A program made the translations under genes and the position numbers. The notes below the pieces were generated by a model. That model did no database searches. It saw only the letters and a list, made by a program, of their open reading frames with translations, and was not told where the DNA came from. DNA of 64,000 nucleotides from Polynucleobacter sp. UK-Mo-2m-Kol15 (lineage in GTDB: Bacteria > Pseudomonadota > Gammaproteobacteria > Burkholderiales > Burkholderiaceae), in assembly GCF_018881505.1 (NCBI RefSeq), contig NZ_JACVQC010000001.1, forward strand, positions 727,927-791,926, read 5' to 3'. How positions within the stretch are numbered: position 1 is the stretch's first letter; each line of letters starts with the position of its first letter. Of the stretch, positions 41,798-51,104 are shown piece by piece.

Positions 41798-43357
41798 ATG
41801 TCGATTCAATCTGTTGATGCAAAAACCTTAAAGCAGTGGCTTCATGATCGCTCTGAAATTGCTTTATTTGATGTTCGTGAGCATGGTCAATATGGTGAGT
41901 CACATCTTTTCTTGGCGACTTCAGTTCCTTATAGCCGATTGGAGTTTGATGCTGCTCGATTGGCGCCCCGCAAGTCTGTGCGACTGGTTGTCTATGACGA
42001 TAACGGCTCTGGAGTATCGATCAGAGCTGCCAAAGCACTAGTGAAGCAGGGTTATCAAGATATTTATATTTTAAGCGAAGGTGCTCTAGGCTGGAAGAAT
42101 GCTGGATTCAATTTATTTGCTGGTGTCAATCTACCATCTAAAACCTTTGGCGAGCTGGTAGAGCATCAGTGCCATACACCTCGCGTCACCGCTCATGATT
42201 TAGTCAAGATGATGAACGATGAGGATGATTTCATCGTCCTGGACGGTAGGCCGCAAAGCGAATTTAAAAAAATGAGCATTCCTGGGGCTTTATGCTGCCC
42301 AAACGGAGAGCTAGCCTATCGCATTAAAAGTCATGTAAATAATACGAACACCAAAATCATTATTAACTGCGCTGGTAGAACACGCAGTATTATTGGCGCC
42401 CAAACTTTGATTAATTTGGGAATTAAAAATCCAATTTATGCATTAGAGAATGGTACCCAAGGTTGGTACTTAAATGACTTTGTATTGGATCATGGAAAAA
42501 TTGCTCAGTACGCTCAGCCTAAAGTTGATGGTGAGATACTGGCTGCTGCTGAGGCCCTATTAAGTAAGTTTGATATTTCATTAATTTCTGATGAGCAATT
42601 TTCTGTTTGGAAAAAAGACGAGAGTCGCTCCTTGTATCTCTGTGATGTGAGAACTGCAGAAGAGTTTGCAATGAATGGATTGCCTGGAGCGCAAAATACT
42701 CCAGGCGGACAAATGATTCAGGCTACCGATCAATTTGTTGGCGTTCGAAATGCGCGAATTGTCTTGTATGACTCTGATGGTGTACGGGCGATTACTGTGG
42801 CCAGCTGGTTAAAGCAGATGGGTCATGATGTTGCAGTTTTACAAGACGGTATTCACAGTAAGGCAAGTCTTGAAAGACCTCAAATTAATCCTCGGCTTGG
42901 TTTGACACCTATTGGCATTGATAGCTTGCAAGAAATTCTTCGAGATAATTCTGCTTCTGTTTTAGATATTCGCGGCAGTATGCAATTCCGCCATGCTCAT
43001 TTATTAAATTCAATTTGGGCAATTCGCCCTCGACTGCAAGAAATGATTGGCGATACTTCAAAGTCGATTGTGATCATTTCGGATGATCCTGCTCTTACTT
43101 ATGGAGCGCTACTAGAGCTCGAGGGAAGTGGTTTAAGTACTCATCTTTATGAAGTGGAGGGTTCCCAGTTTCCAAAAGAGCTTCAGACGACTTCTTCAAA
43201 AGTATTTCCGCCGGATTCAGACTGTATTGATTTCTTATTTTTTGTTCATGATCGCCATGATGGCAATAAGGAAGCAGCACGTCGTTACCTTGAGTGGGAG
43301 ACTGGCCTCATTGCCCAGTTAGATGAAGATGAAATTAATTTGTACTCAATTCAATAG
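41798..43357 (+). CDS. Four-domain rhodanese-like protein with one catalytic Cys
   Basis: 519 residues from ATG 41798, with AGGAG 5 nt upstream. Four rhodanese folds in tandem: about 5-103, 128-225, 265-355 and 375-460, then an extra C-terminal segment rich in acidic residues. The catalytic loop is CAGRTRS with Cys191 in the second repeat only. In the first it is DDNGSG, in the third DSDGVR and in the fourth DDPALT, so these three are likely non-catalytic scaffolds. The active domain would move sulfur (persulfide) from thiosulfate or a thiol donor. Why it stands between Bug, MLE and TauD genes is unclear; a sulfur-containing substrate such as a sulfonate is one possibility. Confidence 0.88.
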   Translation: MSIQSVDAKTLKQWLHDRSEIALFDVREHGQYGESHLFLATSVPYSRLEFDAARLAPRKSVRLVVYDDNGSGVSIRAAKALVKQGYQDIYILSEGALGWKNAGFNLFAGVNLPSKTFGELVEHQCHTPRVTAHDLVKMMNDEDDFIVLDGRPQSEFKKMSIPGALCCPNGELAYRIKSHVNNTNTKIIINCAGRTRSIIGAQTLINLGIKNPIYALENGTQGWYLNDFVLDHGKIAQYAQPKVDGEILAAAEALLSKFDISLISDEQFSVWKKDESRSLYLCDVRTAEEFAMNGLPGAQNTPGGQMIQATDQFVGVRNARIVLYDSDGVRAITVASWLKQMGHDVAVLQDGIHSKASLERPQINPRLGLTPIGIDSLQEILRDNSASVLDIRGSMQFRHAHLLNSIWAIRPRLQEMIGDTSKSIVIISDDPALTYGALLELEGSGLSTHLYEVEGSQFPKELQTTSSKVFPPDSDCIDFLFFVHDRHDGNKEAARRYLEWETGLIAQLDEDEINLYSIQ

Positions 43358-43503
43358 GCTTAAGACAGAATAAATTGTCCGAACACTTCTCTGCACTAGT
43401 TGAATACGACTTTGCCCTTATCTTTGATAGATAGGCGATGGCACAGGGGGTGCCCTCCTAAAACCGTAAAAATTATTGCCATCTAAAAAATCTCACCTCA
43501 TTA

Positions 43504-44562
43504 ATGAATTTTCATTTTGCCCATTTAAGTATTCCGATCCGCTGGATGATATTACTTTTATTGAGCGCTTTACTTTCTGTCGCGCTATATCTGGGGCATT
43601 TTCCTGCTGCTATTTTGTTGGGGTGTATGTTTGCTGCAATTCTGATGGCTACCCGAGGTGCAGCTTTAAGGATTCCAAAGTGGTGCTTTGCGCTGGCTCA
43701 GGGTGTTCTTGGTTGTTTGATGGCTCAAAGTCTACAGCCACAAGCGTTGAATAATGTTGGAAAAAGTTGGCCTATTATTCTGGGTGTCACATTATCTGTA
43801 TTTTTTGCCAGCATTATCGTAGGTTGGGTGTTTATGCGTCGCGGCATTTTCCCTGGGAGTACCGCAGTATGGGGTCTAGCTCCGGGAGCCTCAGCTGCAA
43901 TGGTGGTAATGGCTGAGGCCTATGGAGCTGATGTACGATTGGTGGCCTTTATGCAATATCTACGAGTTGCATCGGTGACCGTTATTGCTGCAGCCATTGC
44001 ACACTTTTGTACTTCAGTGAGCTTGATGCAGACAGCTATCGCGCCCCATTGGCTTGCGCTTGATAGCTCAAATCTGCTGATGACTTTAGGTTTAGTGCTA
44101 GGTCTGTCCCCGCTTGCATATAAGCTTGGTATTCCAGGTGGAGCAATGATCTTGCCATTGATATTGGGTGCAACATTGCAGTATTTTGGTCTCATGGTCA
44201 TTGAGCTACCACTTTTATTGCTGACAGTAGCTTATGCCGTCGTTGGGTGGAGTATTGGACTGCGTTTTGATGCACAGATCTTAAGGCACGCATGGCACGC
44301 TCTACCTCAAGTTTTGATGGCAATTGGCTCCTTAATATTACTGAGCGGTGTGATTGCTATTGGTTTATGGCAATTGTCTGATTATGATTTATTCACAGCA
44401 TATTTGGCATCCTCTCCAGGTGGAGCAGATTCTGTTGCAGTCATTGCTGCAACAACGGCTGTAGATGCCGGTTTTGTGATGTCTGTACAGATATTCCGAT
44501 TCTTATTTATCTTAGCCTTTGGCCCGATTGTTTCAAAATATGTGGCAACTAAGCTAGGTTAG
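43504..44562 (+). CDS. AbrB-family (PF05145) integral membrane protein
   Basis: 352 residues with about ten hydrophobic helices in two repeats: each begins with a G-x-x-x-G-rich helix (GVLGCLMAQSL, then GWSIGLRF) and contains APGA or SPGG loops (WGLAPGASAAMVVMAEAYGAD and YLASSPGGADSVAVIAATTAVD). The family is called AbrB or ammonia monooxygenase in databases, but it is a transporter-like membrane protein of unknown substrate. It follows the rhodanese gene by 146 nt and precedes a Bug pair by 164 nt; with no TctA, it is the only candidate permease in this half of the window. Coupling to Bug receptors is speculative. Confidence 0.85.
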   Translation: MNFHFAHLSIPIRWMILLLLSALLSVALYLGHFPAAILLGCMFAAILMATRGAALRIPKWCFALAQGVLGCLMAQSLQPQALNNVGKSWPIILGVTLSVFFASIIVGWVFMRRGIFPGSTAVWGLAPGASAAMVVMAEAYGADVRLVAFMQYLRVASVTVIAAAIAHFCTSVSLMQTAIAPHWLALDSSNLLMTLGLVLGLSPLAYKLGIPGGAMILPLILGATLQYFGLMVIELPLLLLTVAYAVVGWSIGLRFDAQILRHAWHALPQVLMAIGSLILLSGVIAIGLWQLSDYDLFTAYLASSPGGADSVAVIAATTAVDAGFVMSVQIFRFLFILAFGPIVSKYVATKLG

Positions 44563-44726
44563 CTTTGGTATCGAACAGGATCTAGGGTTATCCCGAATAT
44601 CACCTTAGGGTTTCGCTCACCGAATTAAATCTCCAACTGAATCTCAGCTGATTGTGGGTAATAATGCGTTTATAGGGGGAGTGCAGTAGTTATCTGCTAG
44701 CCCTTAAAAACAATTGGAGACCTTGA

Positions 44727-45686
44727 GTGAGAAATTTTTTAATAGCCTTTGCGGTAATGATTTCATCGAGCGCAGCATTAGCCGACTACCCAGAAAAATC
44801 AATACGTTTGGTCGTGCCATTTGCCACTGGTGGTACTTCTGAGATTGTTGCAAGATCTGTTGCAAGCGGCTTGAGCGCTAGTTTGGGTCAATCCGTTTAT
44901 GTTGATAATAAGCCAGGCGGTGCAGGTAATATTGCTATGGAAGAGGTTAAGCGCGCGAACCCTGACGGCTATACTTTAATGCTGGGTCACGTTGGTACTC
45001 TCGCAGTTAACCCAGCCTTATTTGGTAAGAAATTACCCTATGACCCTAATAAGGATTTTGCACCGGTAACCCTAGTCGCAAAAGTTCCCAATGTGATTGC
45101 AGTTAGCGAGAAAAGTCCGAACAAAACGCTTGCTGATTTCGTTGCAGATGCTAAGAAAAATCCAGGAAAAATTAACTACGGCTCAGCAGGAAATGGAAGT
45201 GCCGGTCATTTGGCCATGGAGTATTTTTCCTCTGAGGCTGGAATAGATTTAGTGCACGTGCCCTACAAAGGATCTGGACCCATGCTGACCGATTTGATTG
45301 GCGGCCAGATTCAGGCGACATTCAATGGCTTGCCTTCCTTAATGGGGCAAATCAAAGGTGGGACTTTACGCCCACTAGCCGTTGGGTCCGCTGATAGATC
45401 AAGAGTTTTGCCAAATGTGCCTACATTATCGGAGTCAGGCTACAAAGGATTTGAGACATCTCAGTGGTACGGAATTATCGTCCCTGCTGGAACACCGCAG
45501 CCTATCATCGATAAATTACAAAGAGAAATTGCGAAGACCCTTAAATCGAAGGAAGACTCCAAGAGGATGTTAGAGGATGGGGCGATATTGGTAGGGGATA
45601 CGCCGGCTCAATTTAGTGCATTCATTAAGGCAGAACAAATTCGTTGGGCAAAGGTAATTGAAAAAGCGAAGATCACGATTGATTAA
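44727..45686 (+). CDS. Bug/TctC-type periplasmic receptor (GTG start)
   Basis: 319 residues from GTG 44727 with TTGGAG 7 nt upstream. Signal peptide to about residue 19 (ALA-DYP). Blocks PFATGGTSEIVAR, VDNKPGGAGNIA, NYGSAGNGSAGHLAME and HVPYKGSGPM. The ATGG and HLAME versions match the receptor at 40817. First of a tandem pair (gap 33 nt). Confidence 0.92.
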   Translation: MRNFLIAFAVMISSSAALADYPEKSIRLVVPFATGGTSEIVARSVASGLSASLGQSVYVDNKPGGAGNIAMEEVKRANPDGYTLMLGHVGTLAVNPALFGKKLPYDPNKDFAPVTLVAKVPNVIAVSEKSPNKTLADFVADAKKNPGKINYGSAGNGSAGHLAMEYFSSEAGIDLVHVPYKGSGPMLTDLIGGQIQATFNGLPSLMGQIKGGTLRPLAVGSADRSRVLPNVPTLSESGYKGFETSQWYGIIVPAGTPQPIIDKLQREIAKTLKSKEDSKRMLEDGAILVGDTPAQFSAFIKAEQIRWAKVIEKAKITID

Positions 45687-45719
45687 ATATCAAACGTGAT
45701 CTAAATGGAGATTATTTAA

Positions 45720-46703
45720 ATGTTGATGATGAAAAAGAAAAATATCCTGAATATATTCCTAGGTATTGCCGTTGGTTTTTTGAGTTATTCAGTTTGCGCC
45801 CAAGAGTTCCCTCCTAAAAAAACAATTACTCTAGTTGTTGGCTTTGCAGCAGGTGGCGCTGCTGATACCTCTGCTAGGATCATTGCCAAGAAGTTGGGTG
45901 AGAATATTGGTGCCAATGTAGTGGTAGATAACCGTGGTGGTGCCGGTGGAAATATCGCACATCAGTATGTTGCGAATGGCCCAACGGATGGTAGTACGAT
46001 CTTGTATGGTTCGGTTGGCCCACTCACCATTGCACCGCATATGATGAAGCTGCCTTATGACCCCTTTAAAGATCTTGCACCAATCACCATGGCCGTTAAC
46101 TTTCCTAATGTGCTAGTGGTCAATTCAGGTACAGGTATCAAGACGTTTGCAGAATATGTTGCCTTTGCCAAGAAGAATCCTAAAAAACTAGAATATGCAT
46201 CTACTGGCCCTGGTTCAGCCTCACATCTTGCAGGAGAGTTGCTTAATGAAATGGCGGGTATTGATACGGTGCATATTCCATATAAAGGTGGTTCACCTGC
46301 AATGCAAGATTTATTGGGTGAGCGTGTAGCAGCTTATTTTTCAACCTACAGCACAGCGCAAGCCTATATTGAAAATGGCAAGCTGAATGCTTTGGCGGTA
46401 ACTGGTCCGCAACGATTAAAGGCACTTCCTAAAGTCCCAACGATTGCAGAATCTGGTTATCCTGGTTTTAATGCAACCAATTGGTATGCCTTTGTTGCTT
46501 CATCTAAGGTTCCAGACGCCATATTGGATCGCTGGAATGTCGAGCTGGTTAAGGTGATGAAGTCGCCTGACGTAGTCAAGCAGTTAAATGATCATGGACT
46601 CACACCAATGCCTGACACACGAGACGAGCTTGCAAAATACATGGCCAAGGAATCGGCAACCTGGGGTCGCCTCATTAGAGAGAAGAAAATTACTAGCGAA
46701 TAA
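45720..46703 (+). CDS. Bug/TctC-type periplasmic receptor
   Basis: 327 residues; ATG 45720 has GGAG 9 nt upstream, with further Met at residues 3 and 4. Signal peptide to about residue 27 (VCA-QEF). Blocks GFAAGGAADTSAR, VDNRGGAGGNIA, EYASTGPGSASHLAGE and HIPYKGGSPA. A terminator follows 19 nt after the stop, so the tandem pair ends its transcription unit. Confidence 0.92.
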   Translation: MLMMKKKNILNIFLGIAVGFLSYSVCAQEFPPKKTITLVVGFAAGGAADTSARIIAKKLGENIGANVVVDNRGGAGGNIAHQYVANGPTDGSTILYGSVGPLTIAPHMMKLPYDPFKDLAPITMAVNFPNVLVVNSGTGIKTFAEYVAFAKKNPKKLEYASTGPGSASHLAGELLNEMAGIDTVHIPYKGGSPAMQDLLGERVAAYFSTYSTAQAYIENGKLNALAVTGPQRLKALPKVPTIAESGYPGFNATNWYAFVASSKVPDAILDRWNVELVKVMKSPDVVKQLNDHGLTPMPDTRDELAKYMAKESATWGRLIREKKITSE

Positions 46704-46722
46704 GATTGGTCTGTGCAGATAT

Positions 46723-46746
46723 AAAACCACCTTAGGGTGGTTTTTT
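46723..46746 (+). terminator. Rho-independent terminator
   Basis: Stem AAAACCACC/GGTGGTTTT (9 bp) with TTAG loop, ending in a run of six T (46741-46746), just after the second Bug gene of the pair. A classic terminator, closing the plus-strand unit. Confidence 0.92.
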
Positions 46747-46850
46747 CTTACGGCATCAGCCACGCTTTTCTAATAAAACTATAAAATTAATACTAATTTC
46801 TTCGCTGTATTTTGATCCATTATGAAAAATAAACTATTTTGAGTGTGAAT

Positions 46851-48044
46851 ATGGAGCCGCTAGCCAAATTAAAAGTCATTGAAATGGGGCAGCTCATCGC
46901 TGGTCCTTTTGCTGCTAAAACGCTTGGGGATTTTGGTGCTGATGTTATTAAGATTGAGCCACCAAAAGTAGGTGATGCCCTGCGTAAATGGCGACTGCTA
47001 AAAGATGGTACTTCATTGTGGTGGCAGGTTCAGTCACGCAACAAGCGCTCTCTATCCTTAGATCTCAGACAACTTGAAGCCCAAGAAATTGTTCGAACTC
47101 TCATAGTCGAAGCGGATGTATTAATCGAGAATTTTCGACCTGGAACTCTAGAAGGATGGGGTCTTGATCCCGAGAGGTTACTGGAACTTAACCCTAAGCT
47201 GATTGTTTTAAGAATTAGTGGATATGGCCAAACTGGTCCTTATCGAGATAAGCCGGGATTTGGTGTAGTGGCTGAGGCTATGGGTGGTTTGCGGCATTTA
47301 ACCGCGGAACCAGGCAGAGTCCCAGTGCGTGTTGGGGTCAGTATCGGCGACACCTTGGCCTCCTTACATGGGGTAATTGGAATTTTACTGGCTTTACAAG
47401 AGCGTCACCGAAGTGGTAAAGGCCAGGTAATTGATGTTGCCTTGTATGAGGCGGTCTTTAATTGTATGGAAAGCTTGTTACCTGAGTACAGTGCGTTCGG
47501 GGAAGTCAGGCAGGCTGGTGGTAGTGCTTTACCAGGTATTGCCCCAAGTAATGCCTATCTTTGTGCTGATGGTGGTTATGTATTGGTGGCGGGTAACGGC
47601 GATAGCATCTTTAAGCGTCTCATGAATATGATAGGCCGAGTGGACTTGGCTAATGACCCAGCGCTCGAAAATAATGATGGTAGGGTTGCCCGTGTTGCAG
47701 AATTAGACCAAGCAATTGGTGCATGGGCTAAAGCAATCACGACTGATGAGGCTTTGCAGCTATTGGATTCTGTCGCAGTCCCTGCGGGGAAAATTTATAC
47801 CGTAGCTGACATCGCAAATGACCCACATTTTAAAGCGCGAGGCAATATCGAAAATATCCAAATGCATGATGGTACGACACTAGCTGTTCCAAGTGTGCTT
47901 CCTAAGCTTTCTCGTACACCAGGCTCGATTAAATCTTTAGCCCCAGATATTGGAGAGAATACCGATGAAATTCTGTACGGCATTGGTTTAACGGAGGGGC
48001 AAGTAGCATCTTTAAAAGAGCGTGGCATTGCCTTTACTAAATAA
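46851..48044 (+). CDS. CaiB/BaiF family (class III) CoA-transferase
   Basis: 397 residues from ATG 46851; a TTG at 46839 and GTG at 46845 are in frame but unlikely. IEMGQLIAGPFAAKTLGDFGADVIKIEPP is the N-terminal CoA-binding half, and the catalytic Asp lies in VGVSIGDTLAS near residue 169, followed by GQVIDVALYEAV. It moves CoA from succinyl-CoA or another ester to a carboxylic acid. A HMG-CoA-lyase-like gene follows 29 nt later: activation of a hydroxy acid and cleavage of its CoA ester to acetyl-CoA plus a keto acid (citramalate-like) is the best reading. Confidence 0.9.
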   Translation: MEPLAKLKVIEMGQLIAGPFAAKTLGDFGADVIKIEPPKVGDALRKWRLLKDGTSLWWQVQSRNKRSLSLDLRQLEAQEIVRTLIVEADVLIENFRPGTLEGWGLDPERLLELNPKLIVLRISGYGQTGPYRDKPGFGVVAEAMGGLRHLTAEPGRVPVRVGVSIGDTLASLHGVIGILLALQERHRSGKGQVIDVALYEAVFNCMESLLPEYSAFGEVRQAGGSALPGIAPSNAYLCADGGYVLVAGNGDSIFKRLMNMIGRVDLANDPALENNDGRVARVAELDQAIGAWAKAITTDEALQLLDSVAVPAGKIYTVADIANDPHFKARGNIENIQMHDGTTLAVPSVLPKLSRTPGSIKSLAPDIGENTDEILYGIGLTEGQVASLKERGIAFTK

Positions 48045-48073
48045 TCATCAATCAATTCAAGTAATTAAATATT

Positions 48074-48985
48074 ATGAATAGAATTTATTTTAATGATGTT
48101 GTGACTCGGGATGGATTTCAAATTGAGCCTAACTTTATTCCTACGGATGACAAGGTCAAATTAGTAGATGAATTAAGCCAATGTGGCTTTGCCAAGATCG
48201 AGGTCACTTCTTTTACATCACCTAAAGCAATTCCAATGCTGCGTGATGCTGAAGAGGTAATGGGTAGAATTGCGCGAGTACCAGGTGTTGAGTACACAGT
48301 CCTAGTGCCTAATTTACGTGGTGCAGAGCGTGCCCTTGAATCTTGCGCTGATGAATTTAATCTTGTCATGTCAACATCTGAAACCCATAATCAGGCTAAT
48401 TTAAGAATGAGCCGAGAAAAGAGTTTCGCTGGACTAGCCGAGGTTATTCAGTATGTAAACGGTAGAACGCCAATCAACGTATCTCTATCTACTGCATTTG
48501 GATGTCCTATGGAGGGCGATGTGCCACAAAGTGAAGTAGAGGGGTTTGTTCAGCGCTTTGCAGATTTAGGCGTGCGCGGCGTAACTATTTGCGATACAAC
48601 TGGAATGGCGCATCCTGCACAGGTTGCAAGCATGGCAAATAATTTACAAAAAAAGTTTGGTAATTTGCAGCTGACCTTCCACTTTCACAACACGCGTGGA
48701 ATGGGATTGGCTAACGTTCTTGCTGCTGTGCAGTCGGGTATTACCCGATTTGATGGCTCGCTTGGTGGTTTAGGTGGGTGCCCTTATGCACCAGGTGCCA
48801 GTGGCAATATCTCGAGCGAGGATGCTATTCATATGTTGGATGCTATGGGGTACGACACCGGAATCGATATCCCTAAATTACTAGGTTTAGCTCGTAAACT
48901 TCCCTTGATTGTTGGGCATCCTGTCCCAGGGCAAGTAGCAAAAGCAGGCAGAACATGTGATTTGCATGCTGCACCTGTTCAATAG
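48074..48985 (+). CDS. Hydroxymethylglutaryl-CoA lyase-like enzyme
   Basis: 303 residues of the HMGL TIM barrel. TRDGFQ at 11-16 replaces the usual RDGLQ, still with Arg12 and Asp13; FHFHNTRG near 213 gives the metal His pair, GGLGGCPYAPGASGN near 240-254 holds the catalytic loop Cys. Divalent-metal lyase that splits a 3-hydroxy-3-methyl CoA ester to acetyl-CoA (or similar) and a ketoacid. The F for L change and differing N-terminus suggest a substrate other than HMG-CoA. It forms a pair with the CoA-transferase. Confidence 0.88.
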   Translation: MNRIYFNDVVTRDGFQIEPNFIPTDDKVKLVDELSQCGFAKIEVTSFTSPKAIPMLRDAEEVMGRIARVPGVEYTVLVPNLRGAERALESCADEFNLVMSTSETHNQANLRMSREKSFAGLAEVIQYVNGRTPINVSLSTAFGCPMEGDVPQSEVEGFVQRFADLGVRGVTICDTTGMAHPAQVASMANNLQKKFGNLQLTFHFHNTRGMGLANVLAAVQSGITRFDGSLGGLGGCPYAPGASGNISSEDAIHMLDAMGYDTGIDIPKLLGLARKLPLIVGHPVPGQVAKAGRTCDLHAAPVQ

Positions 48986-49028
48986 AGCGGAATCAATAAG
49001 CTGGAAACATATTGCTGACTAATGTAAG

Positions 49029-49433
49029 GTGAATATTGGCGTGATTGATCATTTAGACCATCTTGTTCTCACTACTGCTCACGAAACTGAATGTGTTGAT
49101 TTTTATACCCGAGTACTCGGGATGACGCTAGAAAGTTTTATTGGTGGAACGCCACCAGTAGAGCGTAAGGCATTTAAGTTTGGTAATCAGAAGATTAATT
49201 TGCATATCAAGGGTAAAGAGTTTGAGCCCAAAGCAGACCTACCAACTCCTGGTGCACTAGACCTTTGTTTTATAGCTGATAGATCTTTAGATATAGTGAT
49301 TGCCAAACTCAATCAAGAGGGCTGGCCCATTATTGAGGGCCCAATTACTCGAACTGGCGCCACCTCAAAAATAAACTCGATTTATGTACGAGACCCCGAT
49401 CACAATTTAATCGAGATTAGTGAACTCATTTGA
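49029..49433 (+). CDS. Small VOC-family protein
   Basis: 134 residues, one VOC module: DHLDHLVLTT with His ligands, ECVDFYTRVLGMTLE, then ALDLCFIA and DPDHNLIEISEL with the Glu ligand. GTG 49029 is used; GTG 49041, 10 nt after TAAGG, is the alternative. Glyoxalase/bleomycin-resistance-like; could be an epimerase or lyase acting on the CoA pathway's keto products. It comes 43 nt after the HMGL gene and is convergent with the MFS exporter. Confidence 0.78.
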   Translation: MNIGVIDHLDHLVLTTAHETECVDFYTRVLGMTLESFIGGTPPVERKAFKFGNQKINLHIKGKEFEPKADLPTPGALDLCFIADRSLDIVIAKLNQEGWPIIEGPITRTGATSKINSIYVRDPDHNLIEISELI

Positions 49434-49486
49434 TTCTTGCGGAATCAGTCAGGACTAAATTCAAAAAAGATTCTGTTTTGCCGGCG

Positions 49487-51094
49487 CTAATCCTTTAGTC
49501 GAGATGCAATTTTTCTAGTAATTTGAGGTGGCTGAGAATCCATATGATATTTTTGCCGTTCTTCCTGCATTGCCAAATCTTGTACAGTGAAACGATCAAA
49601 TCTTCGAAGATAGTCAGCCCAAGTTTCAAAGACAAAGTTTTCAATAAAGTTCCCAATGTGTTCTGCATCCTCAAATAGGCTCCATGACAAGGCACCCTGT
49701 CTCAGTCTGGATTTGCGAGCACGGGCCATCACTTCTCGGAATTCCTCAAGGCGATCTTTATGAACATGGTATTCAATAGAGATAACCACTGGGCCTGCTT
49801 GTAGATCAATGTCTTTGGTTGCATATGGCCTTTCTAGTGGGCATACTGGAGTCATATCATCTACAGCATGTTTATCTATTCGATAATTTCGAATTAAGAA
49901 TAGGGTCATCAGACCAAAAACAGAGCTAATTAAAATACTGCTGGTCACATCGAGTTCACTGGCTATTTTCCCCCATACTGCAGCACCTAAGGCACTACCA
50001 GCCATTAGACTCATTTGGTAGATAGACATGCCTCTTGCTCTAACCCAACCGGGAAGTGTGAGTTGTGCTGCAGTGGTTAATGAATTAGCGGCTGCTAGCC
50101 AGGCCATTCCACAAACCATCATTAATGGTGATGCAATCCATATATTTGGAGCAAGTACAACTCCTGCGCAGGCAATGCAAAGTATGATTACTCCATAGTT
50201 CACTAGATTGCTAGATTTGAAACGTTTTCTGATGCGCGGAATTTGTGTTCCCGCAATTATTGCTCCAATCCCAAGGCAGGATAGCAGTAGGGTAAAGGTG
50301 CCTGCCCCACCTTCAAAGTGATCTTTTGCAATGACGGGTAATAGTGCAATCAGTCCAGTGGATTGTAGGAAGAATAAAAATGCCCGAATAATGATGATAC
50401 GCATGCGATTGGATTGCCAAACATGTTGCACCCCCACTCGCATTGCCCCAATAAAGCGCTCACCCGGTAGGGTTGGAACATAATTTTGATATTGCCAACG
50501 TAAAACAATAGCTGTAGTAATCAAAGAGAGGACCATGTTCAGTCCAAAAACATACTGACTTCCCGCAATCGCAATAATGAACCCTGCCACTAAAGGCCCA
50601 ATAATTCTTGAGGTATTCATGGCAATAGCGTTGAGTGCTAATGCTGGTTGTAGAGAGTCTTTTGGAACTAGTTCAGGGACGACGGCTGCAAAAATAGGCC
50701 AGCGCATAGCAAGACCAATTCCGTTAGTAAATGTAAGCAATAGAAGAGTGTAGGGCCCTAGAGTGCCAATCGCCAGAAATAGCATGAGCACAGTCGCATT
50801 GATTGCTAACCAGATTTGTGTAAATACAAAATAATGTTTTCTATTCACAATATCTGCCATCGCTCCACTAGGTAATCCAAGCAGAAGAACTGGAAGGCTG
50901 GATGCTGTTTGTACTAAAGCAATCAGGGTAGTTGAGGTGGTGAGTGAAGTCATCGTCCATGCAGCGGCCACATCATTCATCCACATGCATATATTAGCAA
51001 TGAGCCAGGTAAACCAGAGCGCCCGAAAGCCATCAAATCGAAGTGGCGATAGCCAGCCATCTTGACCGATTAGGCGAAGTAGATAGGTTTTCAT
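49487..51094 (-). CDS. MFS_3 family exporter with C-terminal ABM-like domain
   Basis: 535 residues from ATG 51094; a GTG at 51121 would add nine residues and overlap the IclR gene. Twelve hydrophobic helices: WFTWLIANICMWMNDVAAAW near 30-50, GLPSGAMADIVNRK near 80-93 (motif A), GPLVAGFIIAIAGS near 165. This is the enterobactin-exporter-like MFS family PF05977. From about residue 425 (VVISIEYHVHKDRLEEFREVM) it carries the soluble dimeric alpha-beta-barrel-like tail normal in this family. It lies 10 nt after the IclR gene on the minus strand and may be its target, exporting a toxic intermediate. Confidence 0.85.
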   Translation of the reverse strand: MKTYLLRLIGQDGWLSPLRFDGFRALWFTWLIANICMWMNDVAAAWTMTSLTTSTTLIALVQTASSLPVLLLGLPSGAMADIVNRKHYFVFTQIWLAINATVLMLFLAIGTLGPYTLLLLTFTNGIGLAMRWPIFAAVVPELVPKDSLQPALALNAIAMNTSRIIGPLVAGFIIAIAGSQYVFGLNMVLSLITTAIVLRWQYQNYVPTLPGERFIGAMRVGVQHVWQSNRMRIIIIRAFLFFLQSTGLIALLPVIAKDHFEGGAGTFTLLLSCLGIGAIIAGTQIPRIRKRFKSSNLVNYGVIILCIACAGVVLAPNIWIASPLMMVCGMAWLAAANSLTTAAQLTLPGWVRARGMSIYQMSLMAGSALGAAVWGKIASELDVTSSILISSVFGLMTLFLIRNYRIDKHAVDDMTPVCPLERPYATKDIDLQAGPVVISIEYHVHKDRLEEFREVMARARKSRLRQGALSWSLFEDAEHIGNFIENFVFETWADYLRRFDRFTVQDLAMQEERQKYHMDSQPPQITRKIASRLKD

Positions 51095-51104
51095 AGTTTC
51101 ATTA

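Noticed and set aside
43440..43454. Short dyad GGCAC-AGGGG-GTGCC before the AbrB gene
   Set aside because: 5-bp stem without T-tract; may be chance.
43504..44562. Reading the AbrB-family protein as a transcription factor or ammonia monooxygenase
   Set aside because: It is all membrane helices with no DNA-binding or metal-oxygenase features; those database names are misleading.
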